Shown: positions 1 to 13,863, counted from the first letter of the stretch. The stretch: 64,000 nt of DNA from Actinernus sp. WN-2022 (GCA_030867875.1 JAOWCC010001501.1:18195524-18259523); one strand, 5' to 3'. The notes: generated from the sequence alone by a model not told the origin. A program made the numbers and translations.

Positions 1-3000
1 CAGAACGGGTTTTTAAATTAAATGGTTTTTATCCATGGTTTTTATCCACAGATTTTTATTCATGGTTTTTATCCACAGAGTTTCGGTTGTTCTCCGAGTC
101 TCGGCCAGACTCTTTAAAAAAAAAAAAAGACGATCTTCTGAGATAAGAGAACCTCAAATCGCCGAAGAATGCTGTTTTTTTACGAGTCATAGTTAAATAT
201 ATTAAATATATTACTTTACTCTTAACTATTTTTACTGAAGAATCACCGAGAAGGTTTCGGTGATGAAAATGATCCCTATAGTCTGTAGGTACGGTACTCG
301 ATCAAGGACCGATAATGCTAAAAATTGATTGTTTTAACAACTACATAAACTTTTGCCATCAACGATTCCTTTTTTGCGGCTTTAACGAAGCCGAACTAGC
401 GCTCGAAACGTTGACTAGCGCATCGCTTCCCATAACGGCATGCTCTCAGTCGTCTATCATTAGTTGAGTAAAATCCACTGAGTCATTTGTTTAGCCTTCA
501 TTACACATTTTATACGCCCTGCAGGGTTCAACCAATGTCGCGGCTTTTATTTTTTCGATGGGATTCACCGTAAAGGAAAGTAATTTGATGGATTAATTTA
601 GATCACAATTTACGGTCTCTTTATCTTACAAATAAAACTCTATAGTACCTGCGGCTATCATATGCATGATTAGTTGTATTAATTGGTTGTTTCTTGTTAT
701 CACCTCTTCTTTCTAGGGTCGGTTTCATACTCTACTTGGCCCTACATTTTTCTCCCTCAGTTAATAATAAAACAGAGCCTTCCTGATATACACAGGCGAA
801 ATAAGCCTTTAAAATGCTAGCTACGTTCAAGAAACAAGCGTCATAAAGGCAGTCTAATACATTGATTAAATAATGTACCAAGTGCGGCTACAATTTCAAT
901 CTCTTGAAAATCTACTCCAACATTTTATTTTCTGTATGCTTAATTCACTTAGCTTATATGCGTCAAGGTCAACAAAGGCACGATATTTTTATCTGATGTC
1001 CTTTTTAACGTTGAGAACTAACGCGTCGCAATTTCAAAATGAATCAGGATATCAGTTGGCTTTTGATAAAAAGAAGAGAAAAGCCAGGCATTTGAATCGA
1101 TCTCAAGTCTGTCGAGGATCAATATTCAATGACTGACTGGATGATATAAAATCAATGATATTAAGTTAAGCAGTGATAAGTTTCGGTTTTTTATTCTTTT
1201 TACTTAACTCTCGAGCTCTTAGTTTCTTGAAGATAAAACTACCGCGTCATGTGTTAACTACCTGAGTAAGTGTCCCAATAAGATTGATTGCATCACGGGA
1301 TCGTATGTAATTATTCTTCTTAACAACTTTCTTTAACAACAATTCTCATCCATTCGCTCCTTCGTTAATCTAACGTCACGATTTCAACGGCAACCTTCTT
1401 TCGCCATACTTCGAGTGTCGTATTCTCACACCTGTTTAAAAACCAGCCATGAGTTGCTAAGATCTTCTGCATCGGAAACTAAGTTATGCTCAGTGTTGGT
1501 AAAACCTTGATGAATGGACTAAGCATTTCTAATCGCCAGTGTGATGTTACTAGGCAAAAACAGCCGCGACCAAAACGTTTCATTGTTCCAGGATAGAATA
1601 TCGTCGGACTCCAACATGTGGGCCTATTGTTCCAGACTACTTAAGCACAAAAACGGCTCCACTTCTTTGGAAAAAATAACTCCAATGTACACATCGTTCT
1701 GTGAAAAGTATAGCCGTCTTCTGTTATTTTATTTAAAACGGAAAACCAAGCCCGAGGCACTGTTCTTTGCAACGGAATGAACTTCGCCAACGCCTGTTCA
1801 CTTAATCATTTCGTAATCTTGGCAAGGCTCAAAAGGCATTTTTATCTTCTTTTGACGCCCTAGAATGGCTGAAAAATGTCAATATTGAGTTAGTTATTAA
1901 GAGCGAGCTACAAAAGCAACTATCATTCCAATTATATAGTTTTCTGGATCCAAAGGGATGCCAGAAGCAATGTTAGTTCAATTTTATTTTTTCATGATAG
2001 TCCAACTGCCGCGGGAAAGGTGCGATAGTGGCATAATATTTTCCAGTTCGAAGCTAACTGTTATGATAAATTGAGTTAAACATTGCTGAAACTGATATCA
2101 CTAGTTTAGAAGGTGCTTTCCATTTCACGATTACTATAAAAATGAAAAAGGAGGGCTTTTGTTCTGATAGGGGAAAATATATAGACTTATTCAGTAATAA
2201 AACAAGAGGTTATTTTATAAGCAGTTACTGAGAAGAAAGGCAAAACAAAATATTTTAACTGATCACTAGATTCGAATGTCGGTGTTGGTTTGAAGAGGCA
2301 GTCAAGTTGTCGTAAAAGGTCAATTTGGTCGGCCGGCTGGCAGACTGAAGCTAAGTGGCTATGTTCTTGAACTGAACTTACATCTACAAGCCACAGAGTT
2401 AAAAAACAAGCATGGAGTTGAGGGCAATGTTGTTACGCATCACAGTTCATCGTTCAAGTTGAAAACCTAGGCTCCCGTTTTTCAAACAGTTATTTTGCTG
2501 TTACCCAGCAAATCCAATTCAGAATGAAACACGTCCCGGCTGGGATAAGACGTAATTGTTTATATTGCATAAGATAATTGTATGAACATGTGGCCGTATT
2601 GTCAAGGGACTCTCACGCACAAACTGATTCTTTTGTTCATCGCCTAAAATTACTCTGTAAACCCTTCAGATCTGAGATAACGTTCTGCACTTGTAAATAT
2701 AGCCTCGGGAAAGCAAAAGCTTAGTTATCGGCAGAAAGATAGCAACTACCGCAAAACAAACCGTGAAAACCGTGAGAGAAACGATCCTGTTTCGGTATCA
2801 ACGACCAGTTTGCCCAATAAAATGTTCCGGCTGACATAGAAGAGCTTGCTTTTCGAGAAACCATGTGCTTCGACCTCCACGCGTTAACTCAACGGCTAGC
2901 AAGCGAGCATCGCCGCATTGATAATAACTCTAACAGTTTAGTTTCACGCTGTGGCGAGTTCAGAGCAGAAAAGAGACACGTGCTCGCGAGGCTGTTGAGG

Positions 3001-5170
3001 TCGTAACCTCTGCGTTGTGTGGGGCTCTCCGAATCAAAGAATAAAGCATTTCGACTGAAAAGCTAAAAAAGGCCGAGTTGTCAGGTGTTCTAGCGGTTGA
3101 TGTATATTGTTGTACATTTGTACACGCAGCCAAGCTGAAAATGGCCCAAGCGATATGACGTCACTAATTATCCCATGATGCAATGGAAGAACACAAGCTC
3201 AAGCTCAAATAACTTTGTATCCGATCAGTTAATCAGTAAATAAACTGAGAAAAGTATAGATTACCTGGAAGATTTAAAAAATGAACCTAATTATTCACAT
3301 ATTTTACGGGAAATTTCCGAGTGCATGTGATTTTTAAAAGGGAAATTATCAACTAGTAATGCTTGAAAAAGATTTTACTTGTGCATTACGAACAAGCATT
3401 TTTAGATGATAGAAATTATTAAACTATTGTTGTGTTAATCTTTATTCTATGGTGGCCTAATCTTCCAAGCAAAATGAATGAGTTATAAATAAACTCAAAA
3501 AGAGCAGTTTAGCGTTTTACTTGCATCCGATGCCTATACTAAAGTAGCGCAGTTTTTATAGTGTAGCGCGGAAAAGTACTTAGGTAAGTACTTAGAAGCC
3601 CGGCCAGCTCCCAAGATGTCAGCTAGCTCATAAGTAGCTAAACAGACAGCCGTATGTTGATATTTAGGCTGGGTGAATGTAAACACGATCCTTTATAGCT
3701 ATCGCGTGGTCCATTCTACGTTATTGTTTTCCGACATGTGGCTGTATTGTTTGCGGCAAGTCAAACAGAAAATCGTGTTTCGAACGCCGTAAAAGAAATA
3801 TTAGAAACGGAAAGGTTTATAGGCAAGCAGCTGGCGGTAAATGGAGGTCAATAATTGGTGGTCTGAAATGATGATGAGAAGCCAATATTAAAGAAAGGGT
3901 AGTTGAACAAAAAAGCGGATATCTTTACAACCGAATGCAAAACAAGTAAAACATTCCTGACGGGATTTTACTCAGGATTTTTTCAAAAGATTTATTTATG
4001 CAGGGTGTTGTTACCGTTTCCAAAACGATATTCCCTCTAGCTCTCTCGATAGGCCCTCTATATAGTTGAAGTGTTCTTTGATTAAAAATAATACTTCTAA
4101 CTGGGTAGATACAAAGACATGTAGGTTTCTCAGAATAGGTCTCCTTTTTCAGACATTTCAACTTCTGAGTAGAATTTTAGAAACTTACTGAATCAGAGCG
4201 TGGGTGTTATACTTTTTCGTAGTTCAAGACTGCCAAAAGACTAGCTAGACACTAATCAGTAATGTTTTATTGATTTATTGAACGACACGGAACAGCAAAT
4301 GGCTTTACCGGCTCAATTCTGATCGGATAAGGCCATTAAATCGTATTAACGTAGGCCCGCTCAGATGAAACTATCGGCCCCAGCTTACAACTGAAATCTT
4401 CCCGAGTTACTTAATCAACAGGCCGTGTGCCGTTTCCGAACAGAGTACTGCGATTTGGCGCCCAAATGTTGTTGCCATTGTAACTTACCACGATTAATCA
4501 TTGAAAATGGATATACTTTTAATGAACTTTTATGTGTGGTTAATTGAAAAATCAATTCAGTTTTGTTTGTGGTATTTAAGAAAATTTCAGCAGGTTTACA
4601 CCACCACAAAAAGCGACATTTTTTTTTTTTGCGGTCAACGTTGATACGCTTAATAATGTCAAAAAAACAACCGGATTAAAAAAAAAAAAAGCTACAGCGA
4701 CACTTTGAACAGATGATGAGCAGAGATAAGATTACCCTAACCATATTAAACTTATATATAAATAAAACCTGGACTTAAAATTGTCTGACTTGTAATTGAG
4801 GACGAAAAAGTAGGAACCAGGTACACATTTTGTACTAAGTTTTGGGTGAAAATCCTGGTCAGACTTGTCTCTGAGATGCAAGAAGCCTAGGCGAACTTCC
4901 TACTATAAAGGAGTTGACCGTATTCTGGAATAAGAATAGATGGAATAATCTCTGGAAACCGACTGATTCAGGCACATTTTGCACTGTAAGCTACAAACAC
5001 TTACTGACATATGATATTCAGGATACATTTAGTATTCCAGTGGCTAAAAAATCCCGATATAAACGATTTGTAGTGATCCGCATTCTGTGTATTCTTATTC
5101 TGGAATACGATCAATCGAACGCTCCCTAGTATTCTTAAATTAACCGTGGAATAATATAACCGGTTTTAAT
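1..5170. other. No recognisable gene; AT-rich intergenic DNA
   Basis: I see only short spurious reading frames here and no protein family I recognise. The first 80 bases hold an imperfect short tandem repeat (units like ATGGTTTTTATCCACAGA). Homopolymer A or T runs occur near 115, 4620 and 4680. No splice-linked coding exons could be assembled by eye. Confidence 0.5.
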
Positions 5171-5197
5171 TAATAATAATAATAATAATAATAATAA
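5168..5197. repeat. TAA microsatellite at LINE 3' terminus
   Basis: About ten TAA units in a row. It sits exactly where the minus-strand LINE fragment should end, so it is best read as that element's 3' simple-repeat tail, not an independent microsatellite. Confidence 0.8.
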
Positions 5198-5649
5198 CGT
5201 ATTAGGAGCATCCTACAGAGTCTCGATGCTCTTACATATTATACCTAATCGAAATAAAATTACATGAATATATAAAATGTATCAAGTAACTAGCTAATAG
5301 CTTCTAAAAAGAAAGGTCTTCAAACTTGATTTAAGCCTAGTTAAACGGAATCAATACTTAGAATATAATCCGGAAGAGAGTTCCACAGTTTAGCTGCAGC
5401 GACATAGAATGATCTGTCGCCATAGGTTACAGTATTAGAACATGGAACTGACAGTAAATTATGTGAACTCGATCTGAGTGAACGAGAAGGTCTGTAAGGT
5501 CTGAGTAATTCACTTATATATTTGGGAGCTTGGCCATGGAGAGCCTTAAAAGTAATTAAAATTATTTTAAAAGTGATTCTATCTCTAACTGGCAGCCAGT
5601 GAAGTTTATATAAGATAGGGGAAATATGGTCAAACTTGCGCCTATTTTA
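5171..5649 (-). pseudogene. LINE (non-LTR retrotransposon) 3' end, truncated
   Basis: Read on the minus strand, 5649 down to 5341 is open for about 100 codons and contains the C-terminal signature of a LINE reverse-transcriptase ORF of the CR1/L2-like type: LHWLPVRDRI, then FKALHGQAPKYI, then TYGDRSFYVAAAKLWNSLP. The frame ends at a stop at 5341-5343; a LKSSLKTFLF-like tail continues in the next frame, so a one-base frameshift is likely. Downstream on the minus strand is a short 3' UTR that ends in a TAA/TTA trinucleotide array (5168-5197), as expected for the 3' end of such elements. Upstream the frame closes at once, so the polymerase core and endonuclease are missing. This is a dead 5'-truncated insertion. 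Confidence 0.85.
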
Positions 5650-8237
5650 ACCCTGCTATTTTTTTCACACGGATAGGGTCAGATGGGGTTTTGTGGGAGG
5701 GCAGTGCGGGTTCAAAATATCCGGAACAGCATCGCCCCCCTGGAATCTTAAATAGATTGCAACAGGTGCACAGCGCTTTGATGTAAAACCTTTTTCCGGA
5801 GCTCAAACTCGTCAATTAGCACGCCTAGAACGAACGGAGAACGGTGATCAGTTGTACCATCGTGACAATAAATTGCTGTAATTTGGAGGCTGGTTAGCCC
5901 GTATGCTGCCGACGATGTAGCCTTCGAAACAGGCCCTCAGTGTTATTTCAACGTAAAGGAAGTGATAAAATAATTTGGCCGCGCGAAAATGGAAAAGGAG
6001 ACTGACACGAGAAAGCGCCTGTTCTGCAGGCTACCGACGATGAAAATATCAGTGTCCGGTAGTTCAGAGCAAGGGTAACTTTATCCCTAAGCCGGATAGC
6101 ACTAAATCTGTAATTGTATAAATCTGTACAGTTTTTTTAACCGGCTCGGGTTCCTTGCTTCGAACAACCGGGTCCAGGCTTACTCAGTTCTGAAGTTGTG
6201 TAGCCTCAATTATAGCCTGGATACCAGAGGTTCTACTGCCTCTCTACGCCAAAGTTAAGGGCGAAGCCGCCCGCGAGAGGCAGAAGCGACGAGCTAGAAG
6301 GCGAGAGAACTGGGGGAGAGGAGTTCCGAGCTTTTACAGCCCTTATGAAATCCGACACGAGCGAGAGAGCCTGGATTATGAAAGTTCGTAAACGTTTTGG
6401 CCACTACTCTTTTGACAGGTCTTGACAGGTTTAGCATCTTGTCAAACAAAAACTGAGCAATATATTGGGTCACTAATTATGCCAAATTGCTGTAATTAAT
6501 CAGGGGTCACCATGATTGAATACTTTCCGACATTGAAATAAAACCATTTTTATGCCACTTTTAAATGGTTCGTATACCTCGAAATCTTGTGAAATGACGC
6601 AAAACTAATCCGTTATTTTTTAGTAAGAACATTTTACGATTCGACGACTTTCTTCGCGGATAGGGTAACTAATTAATTAACACCCCAAACCATAAATAGT
6701 ATAACTTCTTGTGATACAACCGATCTGCATTAAGGACTCCACAGTTTCACGGTATTTGCCGGAAAGGCTACAAAGCATTTGTTTCTCATATGTCCCTCAG
6801 TACTGCGTCGCATTAGGAATAAAACGCGCATTGCAACTATACGGCACATTATTGTCTGCCTTCAATGTAACTATTTACTCCTCCAGTCACGTTACTGGGC
6901 CATCGCTGAAATCTTCCCGATCTAATAAAAATCCCTCTTTTGTTTCATTGTTTGCTCGCTGGAGTGTTCTTTGTACTCGTCTAAATATCAGAGGAATGTG
7001 GGGCATTTTTCTCTCCAACACTCATTTTAAACCATAATTAAAAGATCAGTAATCCAAGTCGACAAAACAGATTTAAAAGTTATTTAATTTCAAGCAAAGT
7101 TATATACAGAACTGGCATTATTTTTTTCCAAAGGATTCGGATTAGTGTTAAGTTAATGCCGATTCCGGTCGTTAAGTATTGGACATTCATTATTTATTTG
7201 TCCATATAGCAAGACAATTTGGAGCCATAATTAGATTGTCAATTGAATAAAAATCAACAGTTCGGAATTGACCTATATCATTAGACGTCAAATCAAAACA
7301 ATCTATTGTTTAAACGCTAAGGATCACGGTCGTGGGAGGGGGACAAAACAGCAACAACACAAAGGAAATCGCTGTCAAATGCATTTTGTAGAACGTAGAA
7401 TAGCGGTAACAGCAACCAAATACGGTAAATATTGTGGGATAAACATTGATACAGCTGATATCTGGAAACCAGACAATTCGAAGTTAAATTTCCCTCAGCA
7501 GAGCAGATTTAGTTCACAATTATATTGTTCAAGTCGATTCTGTCCCCCTCATAAACAAGCCGTGACGTCATAATGATATAGGGTAATTAGCTGGAATTCC
7601 TTTGATTTTTAATGGTGTGGCTTTTTTATAGTAATAGTCATTTCATCACAAAACTGTTCCACAAAAGCAGCATCTGGTTTTCTATTCAGTCGAGTATTTG
7701 CGAACTCGTTGCCTTCATTGCAAATGCTGATGCAATTACCAGATTGACACTCGAACTTAATAGAATTGCATATCTGGGAGATTTTTCTTCTTAATTTTCT
7801 GCAATTGTTCCACTTCCAATTTTCTTAACTTGGATCTTTGCTTTGTCGTTTAGGATTAATTTAGCATCGAAGAACTCTTTTGATAATGGGCCATGGAGAC
7901 ATAAATATCGGCAATGCAACAAATGACTTCAAAGAATTGCTTTAAAAAATAAATATGAAAAACTGTATTATATTGATTCTTGTGAAATAACGAAATTAAT
8001 TTGTAAACGTTGCCATCTTGGCCTCGGGTCGCGTAGCAAGACATTTCATATCGAAGTAAATTTTAACTAGAATATACGAAAATGGTTGTCAAGAAATAAG
8101 GCGATTAGAGCAAGTTTCAGTTGCATATTTGACTTCCTGCAGCTGTTTTGAATCTGTAACCTGTTCAGAATAGATGAAAGATAGTCAAAACAATTCGAAA
8201 TAGAACTGATACAACACAAATGATCAAAAAGACAGAA
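5650..8237. other. Intergenic; no gene seen
   Basis: No convincing coding region. 5650-6420 is more GC-rich and holds short palindromes, for example GCCTCTC paired with GAGAGGC around 6238-6285, and AGCCTGGAT repeated near 6215 and 6368. This suggests another decayed MITE, but I could not define its ends. ORFs of 60-108 codons in this interval have no recognisable domain. Confidence 0.45.
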
Positions 8238-8660
8238 ATAGAACACCAGTTCGCGGTGAATTCCGGCATTTTGAAAGGGGTGCAAACATGGCGCGAAATC
8301 GAATTTCTCAATTATTCACTGTCTGTAAACTTAAGATACCAGGTAAAAGATTAACTGATCAAAATTTGAGGGATGTAGCTGTGCTGAGAAGAGTGCAATC
8401 GTGTTTTCAGTTTTCCATACATTTGTCTGTAAAACTGAAAACACGATTGCACGCTTCCCAGCACAGCTACATCGATATCCCTCAAATTTTGATCAGTTAA
8501 ACTTTTACCTGTTATCTTGAGTTTGTAGACGGTGGATATTTCAGAAATTCGATTTTACGGATTTTATTTGGCATCGGATTCCCATATACAAACAGTGCGT
8601 TTCGCGCCATGTTTGCACCCTTTTCAAAATGTCGGAATTACCTGCAAACTGGTCTATTAA
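8238..8660. mobile_element. Foldback MITE, family A copy 1
   Basis: Long inverted repeat. The left arm runs from ACCAGTTCGCGGTGAATTCC through CATGGCGCGAAA and TTGAGGGATGTAGCTGTGCT. The right arm is its reverse complement, ending ...GCAAACTGGTCTATTA at about 8660. The arms meet near 8425, where a CAATCGTGTTTTCAG-type segment folds on its complement. The small ORFs on both strands here are shadows of the palindrome. Related copies lie at 28545-28822 and 28952-29062. Confidence 0.85.
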
Positions 8661-11600
8661 TCAGTTGGGTAGCTTATTATAACTACAAACTAAAACATGA
8701 TTCGACTTTTAAAATTCCTTTTTTTTTCTTCGACGTCTCAGTCATAATCTAATTATTTTTAACTCGGACGTTTCTACTCGGACATTTTGTCGGGCCGGAA
8801 ATAAGATTTACTATACTCTAGCTATATCGGGTACCTGGTTTTTCAGTTTGAAAAGCTTGAGAAGGTGAACGAAGATTAGATAGCGAAATTTATGAGCAAC
8901 ACTTCATCCTCTCTCTTTTTGATTGAATGCTAAGTTTTTCAGTTTAAATAATATATATATATATATATATGACTATGTCAATGAGCTTACGCTTGTGTTT
9001 TCTACTGACTGGAAGAAAGTATTGAATGGACTGATGCGGGGAAAAACTAAATCAAACTCGGGGACGTCAGTGTTGAATTATCTAAAAAATAGAAGTCCAA
9101 GTCTAAATTTTGACATTTTAATCGGTGTAATGTGTTTTACTGTCATACAGCGCGGAGAGTGTCCCACTGAAGAGACGATCAAACTTTAAATTGGTTACTG
9201 GTCAAAAATCTCAAACCACTGACATCCCGGCCTGGAACTATGGAAATACTTTATCATTTTACTCATTTGTTTGGGACTAAATTTGGCATCTAGAGCTTAG
9301 AATATCGCATCACCACCTGTTAGAAATGTCTGTGGTTTGGTTCAGGGCGGACTACTGAAATAACTACAGCACTGATTCTCACGTCGAATACAACCAAAAA
9401 GGAATTGACTGCTATGTATTATTGTATGGTGAAGTTCTGTAACTACGGCTCGAGTGTATTGCTCTTTAATACTGTGCAGGTTAAAATCTGTGCGGAATAG
9501 ATGACAATTCCCACTGACCTTTACTGGTGGTTTCCGTTCCCTATTAAAGCCCCCACCTCACGGGTCCGTCCAACGGCTCGCATGACCGGTCCCGTTAGAC
9601 CTTGCGGTATACCTCTTAATTCGAAACTCCTGGGAGCTCAAACCGGCCACGAAAACCTCTTAATTACACTCCTTTAACAAGTCTGAGAGAAAAGCGTTCT
9701 CTATTACACCCTAAAAACTGAACCAATTTTTCCAGGTTTAATTCTCCAGGTTTAATTCAAACCGAGCTTTATGAGTTTTCGTTTTGTTTATTATTCCATT
9801 TGGCGATTTGCGGTTGCGGTGCAACATAGTTCAGTCATTTAAACACTAATTGGCTTTATTAAAATTAGTGTTTTACTGGAATCATGAAATGGAATGGTAA
9901 GTTCTTTAGCTCGTTTTCCAAACCCGATTGTCACGGCGGCTCTCGGCCTTGCTCTGTCTCTAATTCTTTACACTTTACAGTGTATCTAAAATAAGTTATA
10001 TTAAATTAATATCGTTTTTGTTTCCACTGAGCTGCAATTAAATCTGGCTTACCTAGTTGTTTTACTAAGCCGAACATGACAACCAACAGATTTGAGATAC
10101 AAGCTAATAAGTGACTTCAAGTTTGCTACACTTGTATGTGTTTAGTCATACGTGCAATTTAAGCTTCTCAAATGCCCCTTCTGCGTGTAGCTCAACCCGT
10201 TTCAAATTAGACTGCCTATAGCTTTAACTGTATAAGAATAAAAAACACAATAGTCCACCTAAAAAGCGTATTTTGGGTTAAATTAATTCTTAATAATTTT
10301 TTGTGTTTTTCTTTCATAAGCTAAACTGGACATAAGAACCGAACCACGAAATAAATAAACAGCTATTCATACAACTAGAACCATTTTCATAACAAACCTA
10401 GCGATTTACACTAATCAGTAAAGAAGTTTTTGTTTTTCCAGCAATTTCCTTCACATTGGATTAACTAACATGGGATTTCATCAGCTTGAGACATTATAAG
10501 AATAAAATGATGCCATTAACGACCATTTTTAATCGTTAATACAGATCAGTAACCACTGATGTCTTAGTTATAATGTATTATGTGCTCAAGCTAAGGCAAT
10601 AAACAATGTTGTATTTCTCTATTAGCTAGTGGTACCCGTGAAAAGCAACTATATAAATACATTAGCATTTTGAACTCGCGAGACGAAAATCTAGAAATGA
10701 GATATTGCCACTTCCAACCAATTTAACTCAAGAAAAAACACCAGCAATTGCAAACACGATAAACTCTTAGATCTCCGTTAAGCAATTATATTTGTGGGTA
10801 ATCTCAGGTTTGCGAGTTTGCCAGAATCTGTCACCAAATCTAATAAATCGTGTTGCTCACTTTTCTCTTGTATTTAATTTGCTTAGAGCTAGCATTGTTT
10901 GTCGTTCGCAGTCAGTTCTCGTCACAGGTTTCTATGACAAAAGAAGAGTGGACTTCAATATGTAAAGGAACTTTGCTACACAATAAGAACACGTGCTTTA
11001 GTGTGCTGTCAAGTGTTTGGAACAAGTCGTATGAAAGTTCACTCCAAACCACAACACGGTACCAGAGATCAAGAATAAAACCACTAAACATTCACCCGTT
11101 TATCTAGGACTTTTTTCTGGATCACCGACGAAGCATTTTCCCCGCGTTTTTTAGTTTGACGAGTTCGCGGGAAATGGTCGCATTGCTCCGCGCAAAGTTA
11201 AACACCTCGACTTCAACTGGATCAGTCCATCTGTTGGCACCAGATACATTCCTAGACAAAGAGAAAAGCCCTTGACGACCGCGTGCGATAATCAGATATG
11301 TAAAAGAGCGTGATACTTTCATTGTTCGTTAAATGTTCTTTTGTGAAACTCCGGAGATATATTTAGAGGGTATCTCAGTGATTTGATTTGCTTGAATGGT
11401 TTTTAATGATCACGTGGGTGGTTGGCCAAATTCTCGTGGCACCTGTGAGCGGGGAGGTTTCAGATTCACCTTCCGATGAAGAAGTCGGTGCTTTATCTCA
11501 ACCAGGATTTTCACCAGTAAGCCCAGGATTTCACTAACAATCTCAGCCGGTTTCTGCAGTCATGCAAGGAAATCAAATCATTCAGCAAAATTTTCCAAAC

Positions 11601-12106
11601 GCTAGCACATCCCAGTACACTTATTGAAAATTCAACTCCAAAAGCGCATTAACGAAACTTTAATTTGATTGGTTATTCGTAAGAACAAAGGTTTCAACTT
11701 AACATATCCTCGTGGTGGGCCATGGATGTCAAACGTGAAACCTTAAATAAAAAGGCTGTTCTACCTTTCTTACCAGATTCCTTCACTTTAGTTCTTCAAA
11801 CCTTTTCCCCCCAAAACCAAAGAGCTCTCTCTGAAGTCTTAAAGGCCTTTTAGTAGTGATTATTAAAAAGCTAATTACAGCATGGGCAGTTAATAATGCA
11901 TTATGTTATTGAATATTTATCACTTTTCGCGCTCGAGTTGTCGCATTATTCGAGCTGTTAAGCCAGTTAGAAAAGCGGAGAGAGCTCGAACGCACTGCAC
12001 GTGTCAAAAGACAACCGCGTAGACGTCATGCTAAGACGCAATCTAATTGGCTAGATCATTTGCACGTGTCAACTAACTCAACTTACACCTGTCATTTCTC
12101 CTGCAG
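8661..12106. other. Intergenic or PRDM13-like gene intron; no exon found
   Basis: This lies immediately 5' of the PRDM13-like terminal exon and would be intron if the gene's PR-domain exons lie upstream. I looked for the expected WxxxxRxAR and GEEL-WY segments followed by a splice donor and did not find them. An AT dinucleotide array lies at about 8949-8970. The 11122-11322 (-) and 10850-11107 (+) reading frames carry no domain I recognise. Confidence 0.45.
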
Positions 12107-13584
12107 GTGAATACCAATGTATCTGTCGCCACTGTAAGCAAGTGTTTACGTTCCCAAATACGCTTAAAGCACACATTGCATTTAAGTGCACGGGCCGACG
12201 GGGCACGGCTTATAAAGGCGAGTGCAGCACCGCGAGGCAGTATCATTCTCTCCATCGCGATACAGAGAACACACTCAAGCTGGAGTCCGGACTAGCGGAT
12301 ATGAGCACGCTGTATCTAACTCCCAATTCTGAAACAGATGGTCTTCAAGTGTCCAAAACGCCAAACGATACAATGGGAATCAAACCAGAAACTGAACAGC
12401 ATTTGCGAACAAGTCATAATGGAAGCGGGTTCATGATTATGCCCGATACGCCTCATGGCATCTCACATATGGACCAGGAAAAACTGGCAGGCATCAACGG
12501 TGGAGGAATGGGATTAGGGAACTCTGTGAACGGTTTTAATAGTTTGAATGGTTTTTCTAATTTTAATAACCTACCGCTGGCGATGAATCAGTTCCCCTTC
12601 CTATCTAGTTTTAACGCGGACCAGTTTATGATGAAGGAAAGTCCACGAAGTATGCACGACACGAGCGCCGAAGGAAACACTACGCCAAAATCCTCCCCAC
12701 CATTTTCCATGGCTTCAGGCTCGGAGACGCATATGATGAAGTCTCCTGATAGACTTCAGCCAATTCTTACACCCCTAACTCCCGTCAGCCTGCCTTCATT
12801 TACGGCAGAAACTTTCGGGATGAAAGAATCTATGAAGAACACTTCTCTGGTCCCACCTGCCAATCCACAGTTTAATGCGGGCTTCAATGGGTTTAAAAAC
12901 CCCGACATTGGAACTGTTCCAACTTCTGACTTTCCCTCTATTTCACGACCTTTAATAAGTGATATAAACGGAATGAGGTATAATTTGTCGCAGGATACCT
13001 TCAGCCAGCATCAAATGGACGTTCTGTCTAACCCTGCCTTTCTTCTTCAACCGAGACCACCTCTATGCAGTCCATCGGGAATGCCGTTCTTCAAGTACGG
13101 ATTTCCTCAGAGTTTTCCTCCTCTCAATGGTCAACCACCGGTCGGGCTGCCTAGCCCGATGATGTTCAACAACGAGCAGAACACGAACCGACTCCCGACG
13201 CCGACGAATAGTCAGCTACAAGACCCAGTCAACCTAAACGGCAGCCAACTCGTCCAAGATAAAACAAAACCGGGTTGCAGTGAAGACGTGATAAACGACC
13301 TCAACTCCAAAAAAGTCAACAAGGGTTACTTGTGTGAGCTCTGTGGTAAACTCTACACTCGAAAATACGGTCTGAAGATACACATGAGAATACACACAGG
13401 CTACAAGCCGTTAAAATGCAAGTATTGTCAGAAAAGATTTGGAGATCCTAGCAATATGGCCAAGCACATTCGGCTACACGCTGTTGGTGATACGCCCTAC
13501 AAATGTCAGTACTGTGGAAAGGTTTTGGTGAGAAGAAGAGACCTTGATCGCCATATTAAATCCCGACATCCAAATGGGCGATAG
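12107..13584 (+). CDS. PRDM13-like: PRDM13-like zinc-finger protein, 3' terminal coding exon
   Basis: Terminal exon of a PR-domain family transcriptional regulator. It starts after a strong acceptor (polypyrimidine tract then CTGCAG, exon from 12107) with two bases completing a split codon; the protein reads [14 protein letters not shown]. The first finger (12124-12189) is a C2HC finger: C-x2-C, twelve residues, then H-x4-C in [10 protein letters not shown] linker of about 380 residues rich in Ser, Pro, Asn and Met follows. Three C2H2 fingers close the protein: [19 protein letters not shown] (13327 on), [19 protein letters not shown] (13408 on) and [19 protein letters not shown] (13498 on), ending SRHPNGR and TAG. 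This spacing (one finger joined to the PR region, three distant C-terminal fingers with FGDPSN and VLVRRRDL) is the PRDM13 layout; vertebrate PRDM13 acts in neuronal fate choice. The role in this animal is inferred. The PR-domain exons are not visible upstream. The GTG at 12142 is not a start. Confidence 0.9.
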
Positions 13585-13857
13585 ACATTAGAGAGTCCAT
13601 TTAGACTATAATTAGAAGAACACAATTACATTAATTTAACTTCTGTGAAGGGTTTCGCCCAAGGAACAGTGCGTTTCAAATTCCAAGCCCACGGATCTGT
13701 TCGTATGCAGTCGTATTTCAAGCAAGCATGGAGTTTTATAGTGACAAGAATATGTTTGTATATAAAAGACCTCAACATTCATTTTAAAGTAATTCATTTA
13801 TGAAAAAAAATCAGAAAAAAGGTATAGGTTTGTACGCAAAATGTTGAGAAAACGTTA

Positions 13858-13863
13858 AATAAA
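13858..13863 (+). terminator. Polyadenylation signal AATAAA for the PRDM13-like gene
   Basis: A canonical AATAAA lies about 275 bases after the stop codon, in an AT-rich 3' region that also contains a purine-rich stretch at 13801-13820. It is the first good hexamer downstream, so the 3' UTR would be about 0.3 kb. Confidence 0.55.

Noticed and set aside
11122..11322. Minus-strand 66-codon ORF, considered as an exon
   Set aside because: No similarity I can name, and it is on the wrong strand to be a PR-domain exon of the PRDM13-like gene.
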